This document shows positions 54,663-63,229 of a stretch of DNA of 64,000 nucleotides, in pieces. Made by a program: the position numbers and the translations under genes. The notes below the pieces were generated by a model. The model saw nothing but the letters and a program-made list of their open reading frames with translations, ran no database searches and was not told the origin of the DNA. The stretch is from Sphingomonas sp. LM7 (GTDB taxonomy: Bacteria > Pseudomonadota > Alphaproteobacteria > Sphingomonadales > Sphingomonadaceae): NCBI RefSeq assembly GCF_002002925.1, contig NZ_CP019511.1, positions 2,542,001 through 2,606,000 of the forward strand, given 5' to 3'. How positions within the stretch are numbered: the first letter of the stretch is position 1; every line of letters begins with the position of its first letter.

Positions 54663-55451
54663 ATGGACACCAACAGCCTGTTCCGCCTCGATGGCCGCGT
54701 CGCACTTGTCACCGGCGGCTCACGCGGCATCGGACGGATGATCGCCGAGGGATTCATCTCCCAAGGCGCCAAGGTCTATGTCTCGTCGCGCAAGGCCGAG
54801 GCGTGCGAGGAAACCGCCGCGGCGCTCGGCGACAAGTGCATCGCGCTGCCGCACGACATCTCCACCGTCGAAGGCTGCCGCGCGCTGGCCGCCGACCTCG
54901 CTGCCCGCGAGCCCGGCCTCGACATCCTCGTCAACAATGCCGGCGCGGCATGGGGCGAGCCGTTCGAGACTTTCCCCGAACAGGGCTGGGACAAGGTGAT
55001 GGACCTCAACGTCAAATCCCCCTTCTTCCTGACGCAGGCGCTGCACGGCTTGCTCAAGGCGGGCGGCTCGGCGGAGCGTCCGGCCAAGGTCATCAACATC
55101 ACCTCGATCGACGGCCAGCGGCTCAACCAGTGGGAAACGTACAGCTATCACGCCTCCAAATCGGCGCTGATTTATCTGACCAAGCGCATGGCGGCGCGGC
55201 TGGTGCGCGATCACATCAACGTCACTTCGATCGCCCCGGGCGCCTTCGCCAGCGACATGAACAAAGCCGCGCGCGATCACGGCGACGCCGTCTCGAAATC
55301 GATCCCGGCCAAACGCATCGGTTACGACGAAGACATGGCCGGCGCCGCGATCTACCTCGCCAGCCGCGCCGGCGACTATGTGATCGGCGAGACGATCACG
55401 GTCGACGGCGGGCTGGTCAATGCTTCGCTGGGCAGCAGCATCGACGGATGA
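54663..55451 (+). CDS. SDR-family oxidoreductase
   Basis: A 262-residue short-chain dehydrogenase. TGGSRGIG at 17-24 binds the cofactor, NNAG lies near 92, and the catalytic tyrosine and lysine are in SYHASK. The end has ITVDGG. The family cannot be resolved further; it resembles 3-oxoacyl reductases and SDR partners of acyl-CoA dehydrogenases. The ATG of the next gene overlaps its stop (ATGA). It lies 3' of the acyl-CoA dehydrogenase and may act in the same pathway. Confidence 0.87.
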   Translation: MDTNSLFRLDGRVALVTGGSRGIGRMIAEGFISQGAKVYVSSRKAEACEETAAALGDKCIALPHDISTVEGCRALAADLAAREPGLDILVNNAGAAWGEPFETFPEQGWDKVMDLNVKSPFFLTQALHGLLKAGGSAERPAKVINITSIDGQRLNQWETYSYHASKSALIYLTKRMAARLVRDHINVTSIAPGAFASDMNKAARDHGDAVSKSIPAKRIGYDEDMAGAAIYLASRAGDYVIGETITVDGGLVNASLGSSIDG

Positions 55452-55810
55452 GCGGCAAGCACCGGCCCATCCGGCGCGCGATCGACCGTGACCTGGCGAA
55501 AAACATGCGACCTTGGTCGGTGTACCTGCCGCTCTTCACGCTGGGCTTCGCGTGGTTCCTGGCGACCCGCGGATCGATACTCGGCCTCCTCGCGGGCGGC
55601 GTGGTGGCGATCGCAGCGATCGCATGGTTCGTCTATACGCTGGCCCGCGCTTGGCACGTCGCACGCGTTCTCATCGTGCGCAGCGGCGAACAGTATTACG
55701 ACCGCGTGGGCAAATATGCCCTGCCGCCTGAATATGCCGACACCGAGAGCGCCGATGCTGCCCGCCGTCGGCGTCGGGGCGAGAGGCTCCGGGGCCAGCG
55801 GCGACCCTAG
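55448..55810 (+). CDS. Small two-helix membrane protein
   Basis: A 120-residue protein. Two hydrophobic helices (WSVYLPLFTLGFAWFLA and GLLAGGVVAIAAIAWFVYT) span about 23-66. It is flanked by basic ends, closing with a strongly arginine-rich tail (RRRRRGERLRGQRR). Overlap with the SDR stop shows translational coupling. It may be an inner-membrane accessory. The stop overlaps the convergent malic enzyme gene by four bases. Function unknown. Confidence 0.65.
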   Translation: MSGKHRPIRRAIDRDLAKNMRPWSVYLPLFTLGFAWFLATRGSILGLLAGGVVAIAAIAWFVYTLARAWHVARVLIVRSGEQYYDRVGKYALPPEYADTESADAARRRRRGERLRGQRRP

Positions 55811-58065
55811 CGCGCGATCCCTCCCGCAGCCAACACCGCCAGCGTCACCAGCTCGCTCGCCGTCGCCGTCATCGGGGCGATCTGAACCGGCTTCTCCATG
55901 CCGATCAGCATCGGGCCGATCGTCGAATCGCCGCCCAGCTCGCGCAGCAGCTTGGCCGAGATGTTGGCCGACTGCAGCCCCGGCATGATCAGCACGTTCG
56001 CGGGACCCGAAAGCCGCGCGAACGGGTATTTCGCCATCTGGCGCGGGTTGAGCGCGACGTCGGGCGACATCTCGCCTTCATATTCGAATTCGACCGAGCG
56101 CTCGTCGAGCAGCTTGATCGCGCCACGGACATTGTCGAGCCAGCGGCCTTCGGGATTGCCGAAGTTAGAATAGCTGAGGAACGCGACGCGCGGCTCATGG
56201 CCCATGCGGCGCGCGACCTGCGCGGTGCCCTCTGCGATCGCTGCGAGCTCCTCGGCATTCGGGCGCTCGTTGACCGTGGTGTCAGCGATGAACACGGTAT
56301 GCGACTGACCGACCAGCACGTGGATGCCGAACGCAGTGCGGCCTTCCTCGTAATCAATCACGCGTTTGATCTGGCGCATCGTCTCGGCATAGGTCCGCGT
56401 GACGCCGGTGATCATCGCATCGGCCTCGCCCAGTTGTAGCAGCAGCGCGCCGAAGATGTTGCGGTCGCGATTGACGATCCGCTCGATGTCGCGGCGCAGA
56501 TAGCCGCGGCGCTGGAGCCGCCCGTAAAGGAACTCGACCATCCGCGGCACCAGCGGCGAATTGACGCTGTTGTGCAGCTCGAAATCGTCGGGGTTCGCGC
56601 CGAGCTTCTGCAGCCGCTCATGCACCGATTCGCGCCCGACCAGCACCGGGGTCCCGTAACCGCCTTCCTTGAACGCGATCGCCGCGCGCAGCACGACTTC
56701 CTCCTCGCCCTCGGCGAAGATCACCCGCTTCGGATTGGCGCGCGCGCCTTCATAGGCGAGGCTGAGCACCGACGTGGTCGGGTTGAGCCGCGCGCGGAGC
56801 GACTGGCGGTACGCCGCCATGTCGACGATCGGCTTGGTCGCCACGCCCGAATCCATCGCTGCCTGCGCCACCGCCGCGGGGATGAGCTCCATCAGCCGCG
56901 GATCGAACGGCGCGGGGATGATATAGTCCGGCCCGAAGCTGTGCTGCGTGCCATAGGCCGCGGCGACTTCTTCCGGAACCTGCTGGCGGGCGAGCTCGGC
57001 GAGCGCGCGGGCGGCGGCGATCTTCATCGCGTCGTTGATCGTCGTCGCGCGGACGTCGAGCGCACCGCGGAAGATGAAGGGGAAGCCAAGCACGTTGTTG
57101 ACCTGGTTCGGATAGTCCGAGCGCCCGGTGGCGATGATCGCATCGGGGCGCGCCGCCTTGGCGATCGGCGGGCTGATCTCGGGATCGGGATTGGCCATCG
57201 CGAACACGATCGGATTGGGCGCCATCGTCTTGAGCAGATCGGGCGAGAGCGAATTGGCCGAGGCGAGGCCCACGAACACGTCGGCGCCGTCGAGCGCGTC
57301 GGCGAGCGTCCGTTTCTCGGTGACGACGGCGTGCGCCGACTTCCACTGGTTCATGCTCTCCTGCCGGCCTTGATAGATCACGCCGGTCAGGTCGAGCATC
57401 AGCAGGTTGTCGTGCGGCAGCCCCATCGCCTTGATCAGTTCGGCACAGGCGATCGCCGCAGCGCCGGCGCCGAGCATCACCACCTTGGTGGTCTTGAACT
57501 CGCGCCCGGTAAGGTGGAGCGCGTTGATCAGCCCCGCGGCGGCGATGATCGCGGTGCCATGCTGGTCGTCATGGAACACCGGGATGTTCATGCGTTCGCG
57601 CAGCGTCTGCTCGATCACGAAACATTCGGGGGACTTGATGTCCTCCAGGTTGATGCCGCCGAAGGTCGGCTCCATCAGCTCGACGGCGTCGATGAAGCGG
57701 TCGACGTCCTCGGTCTTGAGCTCGATGTCGATCGAATCGACGTCGGCGAAGCGCTTGAACAGCACCGACTTGCCTTCCATCACCGGCTTGGAAGCCAGCG
57801 CGCCGAGATTGCCGAGGCCCAGGATCGCCGTGCCGTTCGAGATCACCGCGACCAGATTGCCCTTGGCAGTATAGTCATAGGCAAGCGAAGGATCCTCGGC
57901 GATCGCGCGGACGGGCACCGCGACGCCGGGCGAATAGGCCAGCGCAAGGTCGCGCTGCGTCGCCATCGGCTTCGAAGCGATGATCTCGATTTTCCCCGGC
58001 CGTCCCTCGGAGTGGTACAGCAGCGCCTCGCGCTCCGAAAACTGGACGTTCGATTCTTCAGACAT
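55807..58065 (-). CDS. maeB: NADP-dependent malic enzyme, MaeB type
   Basis: A 752-residue two-domain protein. The N-terminal malic enzyme part (about 1-420) has LALAYSPGVAVPVRAIAE, GNLGALASKPVMEGK, the lysine region ILGLGNL and VVMLGAGAAAIACAEL for NADP. The C-terminal part (from about 430) is phosphotransacetylase-like and has no acetyl-transfer role in this family but binds acetyl-CoA as a control. It makes pyruvate and NADPH from malate. GGAGAGACGA lies ahead of the ATG at 58065. A 16-base palindrome lies 76 bases upstream. Confidence 0.95.
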   Translation of the reverse strand: MSEESNVQFSEREALLYHSEGRPGKIEIIASKPMATQRDLALAYSPGVAVPVRAIAEDPSLAYDYTAKGNLVAVISNGTAILGLGNLGALASKPVMEGKSVLFKRFADVDSIDIELKTEDVDRFIDAVELMEPTFGGINLEDIKSPECFVIEQTLRERMNIPVFHDDQHGTAIIAAAGLINALHLTGREFKTTKVVMLGAGAAAIACAELIKAMGLPHDNLLMLDLTGVIYQGRQESMNQWKSAHAVVTEKRTLADALDGADVFVGLASANSLSPDLLKTMAPNPIVFAMANPDPEISPPIAKAARPDAIIATGRSDYPNQVNNVLGFPFIFRGALDVRATTINDAMKIAAARALAELARQQVPEEVAAAYGTQHSFGPDYIIPAPFDPRLMELIPAAVAQAAMDSGVATKPIVDMAAYRQSLRARLNPTTSVLSLAYEGARANPKRVIFAEGEEEVVLRAAIAFKEGGYGTPVLVGRESVHERLQKLGANPDDFELHNSVNSPLVPRMVEFLYGRLQRRGYLRRDIERIVNRDRNIFGALLLQLGEADAMITGVTRTYAETMRQIKRVIDYEEGRTAFGIHVLVGQSHTVFIADTTVNERPNAEELAAIAEGTAQVARRMGHEPRVAFLSYSNFGNPEGRWLDNVRGAIKLLDERSVEFEYEGEMSPDVALNPRQMAKYPFARLSGPANVLIMPGLQSANISAKLLRELGGDSTIGPMLIGMEKPVQIAPMTATASELVTLAVLAAGGIAR

Positions 58066-58140
58066 TCGTCTCTCCCTACACCAATCCTTTAGGAGCGGCA
58101 TCCGGGAGCCGCAACACGTCCGGCATTGGTTTCGTATTAA

Positions 58141-58156
58141 ATGATAGCGCTATCAT
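58141..58156. promoter_or_regulatory. Perfect 16-base palindrome, LacI-type operator candidate
   Basis: ATGATAGCGCTATCAT, perfect on both arms with a central GC, the style of LacI-family operators. It lies in the 181-base divergent gap between maeB (76 bases from its ATG) and mutS (90 bases). Which gene it controls is open. Confidence 0.55.
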
Positions 58157-58246
58157 GAACTTTGCGTCGGCGGCGGGGTGTTTGTCCCCAGGAAATCGGC
58201 GGCGCAGTGTTGATCGTCGGAACGGTTCGGCTAACCCGAAACGCGC

Positions 58247-60853
58247 ATGTCCTCCGCAGCTCCTACTCCAATGATGGCGCAATATCTCGCCCTCAAGGCC
58301 GAGGCCGAGGATTGCCTGCTGTTTTATCGCATGGGCGACTTCTTCGAACTGTTCTTCGACGATGCGAAAATCGCCAGCGCCTGCCTCGACATCGCGCTCA
58401 CTGCGCGCGGCGAGCATGAGGGCGAGCGCATCCCGATGTGCGGCGTGCCGGTGCACGCGATGGACGGCTATCTCGCCCGGCTGATCAAGGCGGGCCACCG
58501 CGTCGCCATCGCCGAGCAGACCGAGACCGCCGAGCAGGCCAAGGCGCGGATGGGCTCCAAGGCGCTGGTCAACCGCGCGATCATCCGCGTGGTGACCGCA
58601 GGGACGCTGACCGAGGAGGCGCTGCTAGACAGCCGCAGCGCGAACTGGTGCGTCGCGATCGGCGAGGCCGCGACCGGCGTCGCCATCGCCTGTGCCGACA
58701 TTTCCACCGGGCGCTTCGAAGTGATCGAGACCGATGCCGATCGCGTCGGCGCCGAGATTGCGCGCCTGAGCCCAGCCGAGACGATCGTCGGCGATGCCAC
58801 TGCGTTTCCCGATCTCGCCACCGCCACCCGGCCCAGGGCCGATTTCGACAGCGCCGAGGGCGAAGCGCGGCTCAAGCGGCTGTTCGGCGTGGCGACGCTC
58901 GACGGCTTCGGCAGCTTTTCGCGCGCGGCGCTCGCCGCGGCGGGGGGGCTGGTCGCCTATCTCGACCACACTGCCAAGGGGTCGCTGCCCTTCCTGCGCC
59001 CGCCTCGGCTCAGCCGCACTGACGCGGCGATGGCGATCGACGCCGCGACTCGCGAAAGCCTCGAACTCTGCGTCAGCCAATCGGGCGCGCGTAAGGGCAG
59101 CCTGCTTGATTCGGTCGATCGCACCGCCACCGGCGCCGGCGCGCGTCTGCTCGGGCAGGACATCGCCGCGCCGTTGATGGACCGCAGCGCCGTCGAGGCG
59201 CGGCTCGATCTCGTTCAGCGCTTCCATGACGAATCGGGCTTGCGCGACATGGTCCGCGGCGCGTTGCGGGCGCTTCCCGATATCGGCCGCGCGCTCGGGC
59301 GACTTGCGGCAGGCCGCGGCTCTCCGCGCGATCTCGGCCAGTTGCGCGACGGGCTCGACGGCGCGTGGCGGCTGGGCGAGCGGCTCGACGCGATCGGCAC
59401 CCCGCCGCCCCTGCTCGGCGAGCTGATCCCCCAGCTCCGCGGACATGGCGCGCTGATCGATCTGCTCGCCCGCGCGCTGGTCCCCGAGCCGCCGATCGAC
59501 GCATCGCATGGCGGCTATGTCGCCGAGGGCTATGACGCCGCGCTCGACGACCTGCGCGACGCCGGCGCCGGTGGCCGCCGCGCCATCGCCGCGCTCGAAG
59601 CCGAGTATCGCAGCCGCACCGGCATCGGCACGCTCAAGATCCGTCACAACGGCGTGCTCGGCTATCATATCGAAGTGCCCGCGCGCGCCGCCGATCCGCT
59701 GATGGCGCCGACCAGCGGCTTCACCCATCGCCAGACGCTCGCCGGCGTCGTCCGCTTCAACGCCCCCGACCTCCACGAAGTCGCGCTCAAGGTAACCCAG
59801 GCGGGCGCCCACGCGCTCACCGCCGAAGCGTCGCATCTCGAAGAGCTGACCGGCCAGGCACTCGAACGCCGCGAGAGCATCGCCGCGACTGCCGACGCGC
59901 TCGCCCGGATCGACGTTGCTGCCGCGCTGGCCGAACGCGCCGCCGAAGGCGGCTGGGCGCGTCCGGCCCTGGTCGACCATGCCTGTTTCGAAATCGCCGG
60001 CGGCCGCCACCCGGTGGTCGAGGACGCGGTCGCGCGCACCGGCGGACGCTTCGTCGCCAACGACTGCAAGCTCTCCGAAGAGTCGCGGCTCTGGCTGGTA
60101 ACCGGCCCGAACATGGGCGGCAAATCGACGTTCCTCCGCCAGAACGCGCTGATCGCCGTGCTTGCCCAGGCGGGCAGCTATGTCCCCGCAACCTCCGCGA
60201 CGCTCGGACTGGTCGACCGGCTGTTCAGCCGCGTCGGCGCCTCGGACAATCTCGCACGCGGCCGATCGACCTTCATGGTCGAGATGGTCGAGACCGCCGC
60301 GATCCTTGCCCAGGCCACTCCGCGCAGCTTCGTCATCCTCGACGAAGTCGGGCGCGGCACCTCGACTTATGACGGGCTCGCCATCGCCTGGGCAGTGGTC
60401 GAGGCAATCCACGAGGACAATCGCTGCCGCTGCCTGTTCGCGACGCATTATCACGAACTCACGCGCCTCGCCGAGCGCTGCGAGGCGCTGTCGCTCCACA
60501 ATGTCCGCGCGCGCGAGTGGAAGGGCGAGCTCGTCCTGCTCCACGAAGTCGCCGATGGCCCCGCCGACCGCAGCTACGGCCTCGCCGTGGCGCGGCTCGC
60601 CGGCCTGCCGCCGCTGACGATCAAGCGCGCCAAGGCAGTGCTCGACAAGCTCGAAGCCGGCCGCGCCAGGACCGGCGGCATCGCCGCGGGGCTCGACGAT
60701 CTGCCGCTGTTCGCTGCCGCCGCGGAGGCCGAGGAGGAAAAGGTCGATGCCCTCCGCACCGAACTGGAAGCGATCGACATCGATGCGCTCAGCCCGCGCG
60801 ACGCGCTGGAAACGCTGTACCGCCTCAAAGGCTTGGCGGCCGACGTAAACTAA
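58247..60853 (+). CDS. mutS: DNA mismatch repair protein MutS
   Basis: An 868-residue MutS1. The mismatch-reading Phe-x-Glu is in MGDFFELFFDDA near residue 28. The connector, lever and clamp domains follow, then the ATPase with Walker A GPNMGGKST near 619-628, the DEVGRGTSTYDG segment and the THYHEL motif. The end has a possible clamp-binding motif DDLPLF near 824. It recognises mismatches and starts repair with MutL. Full length; CGCGC sequences precede it but no clear ribosome site. Confidence 0.97.
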   Translation: MSSAAPTPMMAQYLALKAEAEDCLLFYRMGDFFELFFDDAKIASACLDIALTARGEHEGERIPMCGVPVHAMDGYLARLIKAGHRVAIAEQTETAEQAKARMGSKALVNRAIIRVVTAGTLTEEALLDSRSANWCVAIGEAATGVAIACADISTGRFEVIETDADRVGAEIARLSPAETIVGDATAFPDLATATRPRADFDSAEGEARLKRLFGVATLDGFGSFSRAALAAAGGLVAYLDHTAKGSLPFLRPPRLSRTDAAMAIDAATRESLELCVSQSGARKGSLLDSVDRTATGAGARLLGQDIAAPLMDRSAVEARLDLVQRFHDESGLRDMVRGALRALPDIGRALGRLAAGRGSPRDLGQLRDGLDGAWRLGERLDAIGTPPPLLGELIPQLRGHGALIDLLARALVPEPPIDASHGGYVAEGYDAALDDLRDAGAGGRRAIAALEAEYRSRTGIGTLKIRHNGVLGYHIEVPARAADPLMAPTSGFTHRQTLAGVVRFNAPDLHEVALKVTQAGAHALTAEASHLEELTGQALERRESIAATADALARIDVAAALAERAAEGGWARPALVDHACFEIAGGRHPVVEDAVARTGGRFVANDCKLSEESRLWLVTGPNMGGKSTFLRQNALIAVLAQAGSYVPATSATLGLVDRLFSRVGASDNLARGRSTFMVEMVETAAILAQATPRSFVILDEVGRGTSTYDGLAIAWAVVEAIHEDNRCRCLFATHYHELTRLAERCEALSLHNVRAREWKGELVLLHEVADGPADRSYGLAVARLAGLPPLTIKRAKAVLDKLEAGRARTGGIAAGLDDLPLFAAAAEAEEEKVDALRTELEAIDIDALSPRDALETLYRLKGLAADVN

Positions 60854-60961
60854 TTCCTCCCTCGCGCAGCGGGGGAGGTGGCGCCGAAGGCGACGGAGGG
60901 GGCGTAGCCGCAAAGACATCGCTCACTGAGAAGCCCCCCCGCTTCGCCAGGGAGGATTTTC
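60853..60961. repeat. Dispersed GGGAGG repeat, long form plus inverted half
   Basis: ATTCCTCCCTCGCGCAGCGG with GGTGGCGCCGAAGGCGACGG (to about 60910), then an oppositely placed short unit GCCCCCCCGCTTCGCCAGGG with AGGATTTTC (60933-60961). It lies between mutS and the DUF815 ATPase gene. Confidence 0.65.
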
Positions 60962-60978
60962 AGGTATAGCCCCGCCCG

Positions 60979-61788
60979 ATGACCGATCCCCTCGCCCGTA
61001 TCGCCGACGCGCTCGAACGCCTCGCGCAGCCCCCGGCACCCGCAGCCGACCCGCTCGCGCACCCCGCCTATGTCTGGCGCGGGCACAATCTCGCCGCAGC
61101 CCGTGCCTTTGCGCCGCTCCCGCTGGCGATGCTCCGTGGCATGGAGCCCCAGCGCGACGCGCTGCTCGCCAACCTCCAAAGGCTCGCCAGCGGCAACGCC
61201 GCACAGGACGTGCTGCTCTGGGGCGCCCGCGGCACCGGCAAGTCGGCGCTGGTCAAGAGCGCCGTCGCGGCGGTGCAGGCCAAAGGCGGCAACCTCGCAC
61301 TCGTCGAGGCAGTCACCCAGCATCTCGACGCGCTGCCCGAATTGTTCGCGCTGCTCGCCGCCGCCGACCGGCCCTTCGTCCTGTTCCTCGACGATCTCGG
61401 CTTCGACGCTGCCGGCGATGCCCGCGCGCTGCGCTCGCTGCTCGAAGGCGGTGCCGAGGCGCGGCCGGCGAACACCCGGCTGATCGTCACGTCGAACCGC
61501 CGCCACCTGATCCCGCGCGACATCGCCGAACAGGCCAGCGCGATCAATCCGCGCGATTCGGTCGATGACAGCCTCGCGCTCGCCGACCGTTTCGGGCTGA
61601 GCCTCGGCTTCCACGCGATCGATCAGGACACCTATGTCGACATCGTCCGCGGCTATGCCGAGGCGCATGGCCTCGAATTCGACTCTGCCGAGGCGATCAA
61701 CTGGGCAACGCGCCGCGGCAGCCGCTCGGGACGCGTCGCCTGGCAGTATGTCGTCGATCTGGCGGGGCGGTCGGGCAAGTCGCTGTGA
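60979..61788 (+). CDS. DUF815-family AAA ATPase
   Basis: A 269-residue ATPase. Walker A is GARGTGKS at 82-89, Walker B is FVLFLDDLGF, and a sensor motif is in TRLIVTSNRRHLIPRD. The family is conserved in proteobacteria without a firm role. It follows mutS by a repeat and precedes the kinase gene by 75 bases that hold an FNR-like box. Cytoplasmic. Confidence 0.9.
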   Translation: MTDPLARIADALERLAQPPAPAADPLAHPAYVWRGHNLAAARAFAPLPLAMLRGMEPQRDALLANLQRLASGNAAQDVLLWGARGTGKSALVKSAVAAVQAKGGNLALVEAVTQHLDALPELFALLAAADRPFVLFLDDLGFDAAGDARALRSLLEGGAEARPANTRLIVTSNRRHLIPRDIAEQASAINPRDSVDDSLALADRFGLSLGFHAIDQDTYVDIVRGYAEAHGLEFDSAEAINWATRRGSRSGRVAWQYVVDLAGRSGKSL

Positions 61789-61792
61789 AAAT

Positions 61793-61808
61793 GTTGATTT
61801 GGATCAAC
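61793..61808. promoter_or_regulatory. Perfect FNR/CRP-family box ahead of the kinase gene
   Basis: GTTGATTTGGATCAAC contains the exact consensus TTGAT-N4-ATCAA. Its centre is 63 bases ahead of the ATG at 61864. A class II site at -41.5 would set the transcript start near 61842, which fits that ATG. Confidence 0.6.
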
Positions 61809-61863
61809 TGCGCCATTGCGACTACTTGACTTGTCACCCCTGCATCCGGCTCATTCCGAAACT

Positions 61864-62877
61864 ATGGGGCGTCTCGGCGAACTGGATCTGCCGGACCGGC
61901 TGGCACCATGGGTGCCGCGCTGGGCAACCTCGGTCGCCGTCGGCCTGCTCGCCACCGCCTGCGCCGCGCTGGTCCGCTTCCTGCTCGATACGCTGGTGCC
62001 GGGGGCCGCGGTATTTCCCCTGCTGTTCCCCGCCGCGATGATCGCGACTCTCTTCGCGCGCTGGCTTGCCGGCGCGACCGCGAGCACTGTCTCGATCCTG
62101 TTCGGCTGGTATTATCTCTATCCGGTCAAGAACAGCTTCCACTTCGAGACGTCGGCCCAGGCGGTCACGGTGGGATCGGTGATCATCGCCGCCGCGATCA
62201 CCGTGGCGCTCGCCGAGATGTTCCGCCGTTCCGTCCACCGCGCGACTCAGGAGCGCGACCGCCAGATTGCGGAGCGTGAGCTGTTCCTCGAAGAGTTCGA
62301 CCATCGCGTGAAGAACAACTTCACGCTGGTCGCGGCCCTGCTCGACATGCAGCGGCGGCGCGCCGGCGAAGGCGAGACGGCCGACGCGCTGACCAGCGCA
62401 CTCGCCCGCGTGGAGAGTATCGCGCGCGCGCACCGCCACCTCTATCGCGGCGCGGCCACCCCCGGAACGGTCGATATGGCGAGCTATCTCCACGAGCTAT
62501 GTACTGCGCTGGCGGACGCGCTGTTCCTGCGCGGCGCGATCACGATCGAATGCGGCTCGGACCATGCCGCGATCCCGCGCGACCGGGCGGTGTCGATCGG
62601 GCTGGTCGTCAACGAACTCGTCACCAATGCCGCCAAGCACGCGTTCAAGGGGCGCGAGGGCGGCACGATCTCGGTACGCTTCGCGGCACACCCGCCGGGC
62701 TGGCGGCTGATCGTCGCCGACAACGGGATGGGCATGAGCGCAGAGACGCGCGCAACGGGCCGGCCGGGCGGGCTCGGCCAGCGGCTGATCGACGGCTTCG
62801 TGCGCCAGGCGCGCGGGACGATGCTCGTCGAAAGCGGAAGCGACGGCACCGTGGTGACGGTGGATCTGGCGGCCTGA
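61864..62877 (+). CDS. HisKA_2-type sensor histidine kinase with membrane sensor
   Basis: A 337-residue kinase. The N-terminal 120 residues hold about four hydrophobic helices with a DUF4118-like layout (AAVFPLLFPAAMIATLF and GWYYLYPVKNSF). A linker leads to the HisKA_2 phospho-histidine H147 in EEFDHRVKNNFTL, then an HWE-like ATP-binding domain with VVNELVTNAAKHAF and DNGMGM. No receiver gene lies near, so its partner is elsewhere; in alphaproteobacteria such kinases often feed the general stress response. A TTG at 61816 is an alternative start. Confidence 0.87.
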   Translation: MGRLGELDLPDRLAPWVPRWATSVAVGLLATACAALVRFLLDTLVPGAAVFPLLFPAAMIATLFARWLAGATASTVSILFGWYYLYPVKNSFHFETSAQAVTVGSVIIAAAITVALAEMFRRSVHRATQERDRQIAERELFLEEFDHRVKNNFTLVAALLDMQRRRAGEGETADALTSALARVESIARAHRHLYRGAATPGTVDMASYLHELCTALADALFLRGAITIECGSDHAAIPRDRAVSIGLVVNELVTNAAKHAFKGREGGTISVRFAAHPPGWRLIVADNGMGMSAETRATGRPGGLGQRLIDGFVRQARGTMLVESGSDGTVVTVDLAA

Positions 62878-63229
62878 CCCCCTGCGCCAGAGTCTTCACC
62901 CGGTTGGATTCGATCGGCAATGGGATGCCGTTTCCCCGCCGCGGGGGTGTCTAGATGCGGCCTGACAACCGGCTTGAAATGTAGGATTTCGCTTGCTGGG
63001 ATCGACGCTCGGGCCACCTGGCCCTCGCTCTTTGACAGCCTCGATCCCGGCCGGAACGCGAACGCGCGTTGGTGCAACCTTTGATTTTCCGCACGGCCCC
63101 GCCGCCGCTGGAACATGCGCGACAGTGTGACCCTGGTGTGACCTTTGCGTTCGCAATGCGCCCCACCGCGACAGCCCTAGCGTCGACCAACCAGGGCTTC
63201 CAATCGAGTCGACCCCTTAGTGTCGAGAC
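62878..63229. other. Intergenic region, 352 bases
   Basis: Between the convergent kinase and Uup genes. It contains TTGACA near 63032 and several short GC-rich hairpins, but no coding frame I trust and no clear terminator. Confidence 0.4.

Noticed and set aside
58066..58246. GGAAC followed by ACGC at 17 bases near mutS as an EcfG promoter
   Set aside because: The -10 element does not match CGTT.
63032..63070. TTGACA near the Uup gene end as a promoter
   Set aside because: No matching -10 box at 16-18 bases and no gene downstream in that direction.
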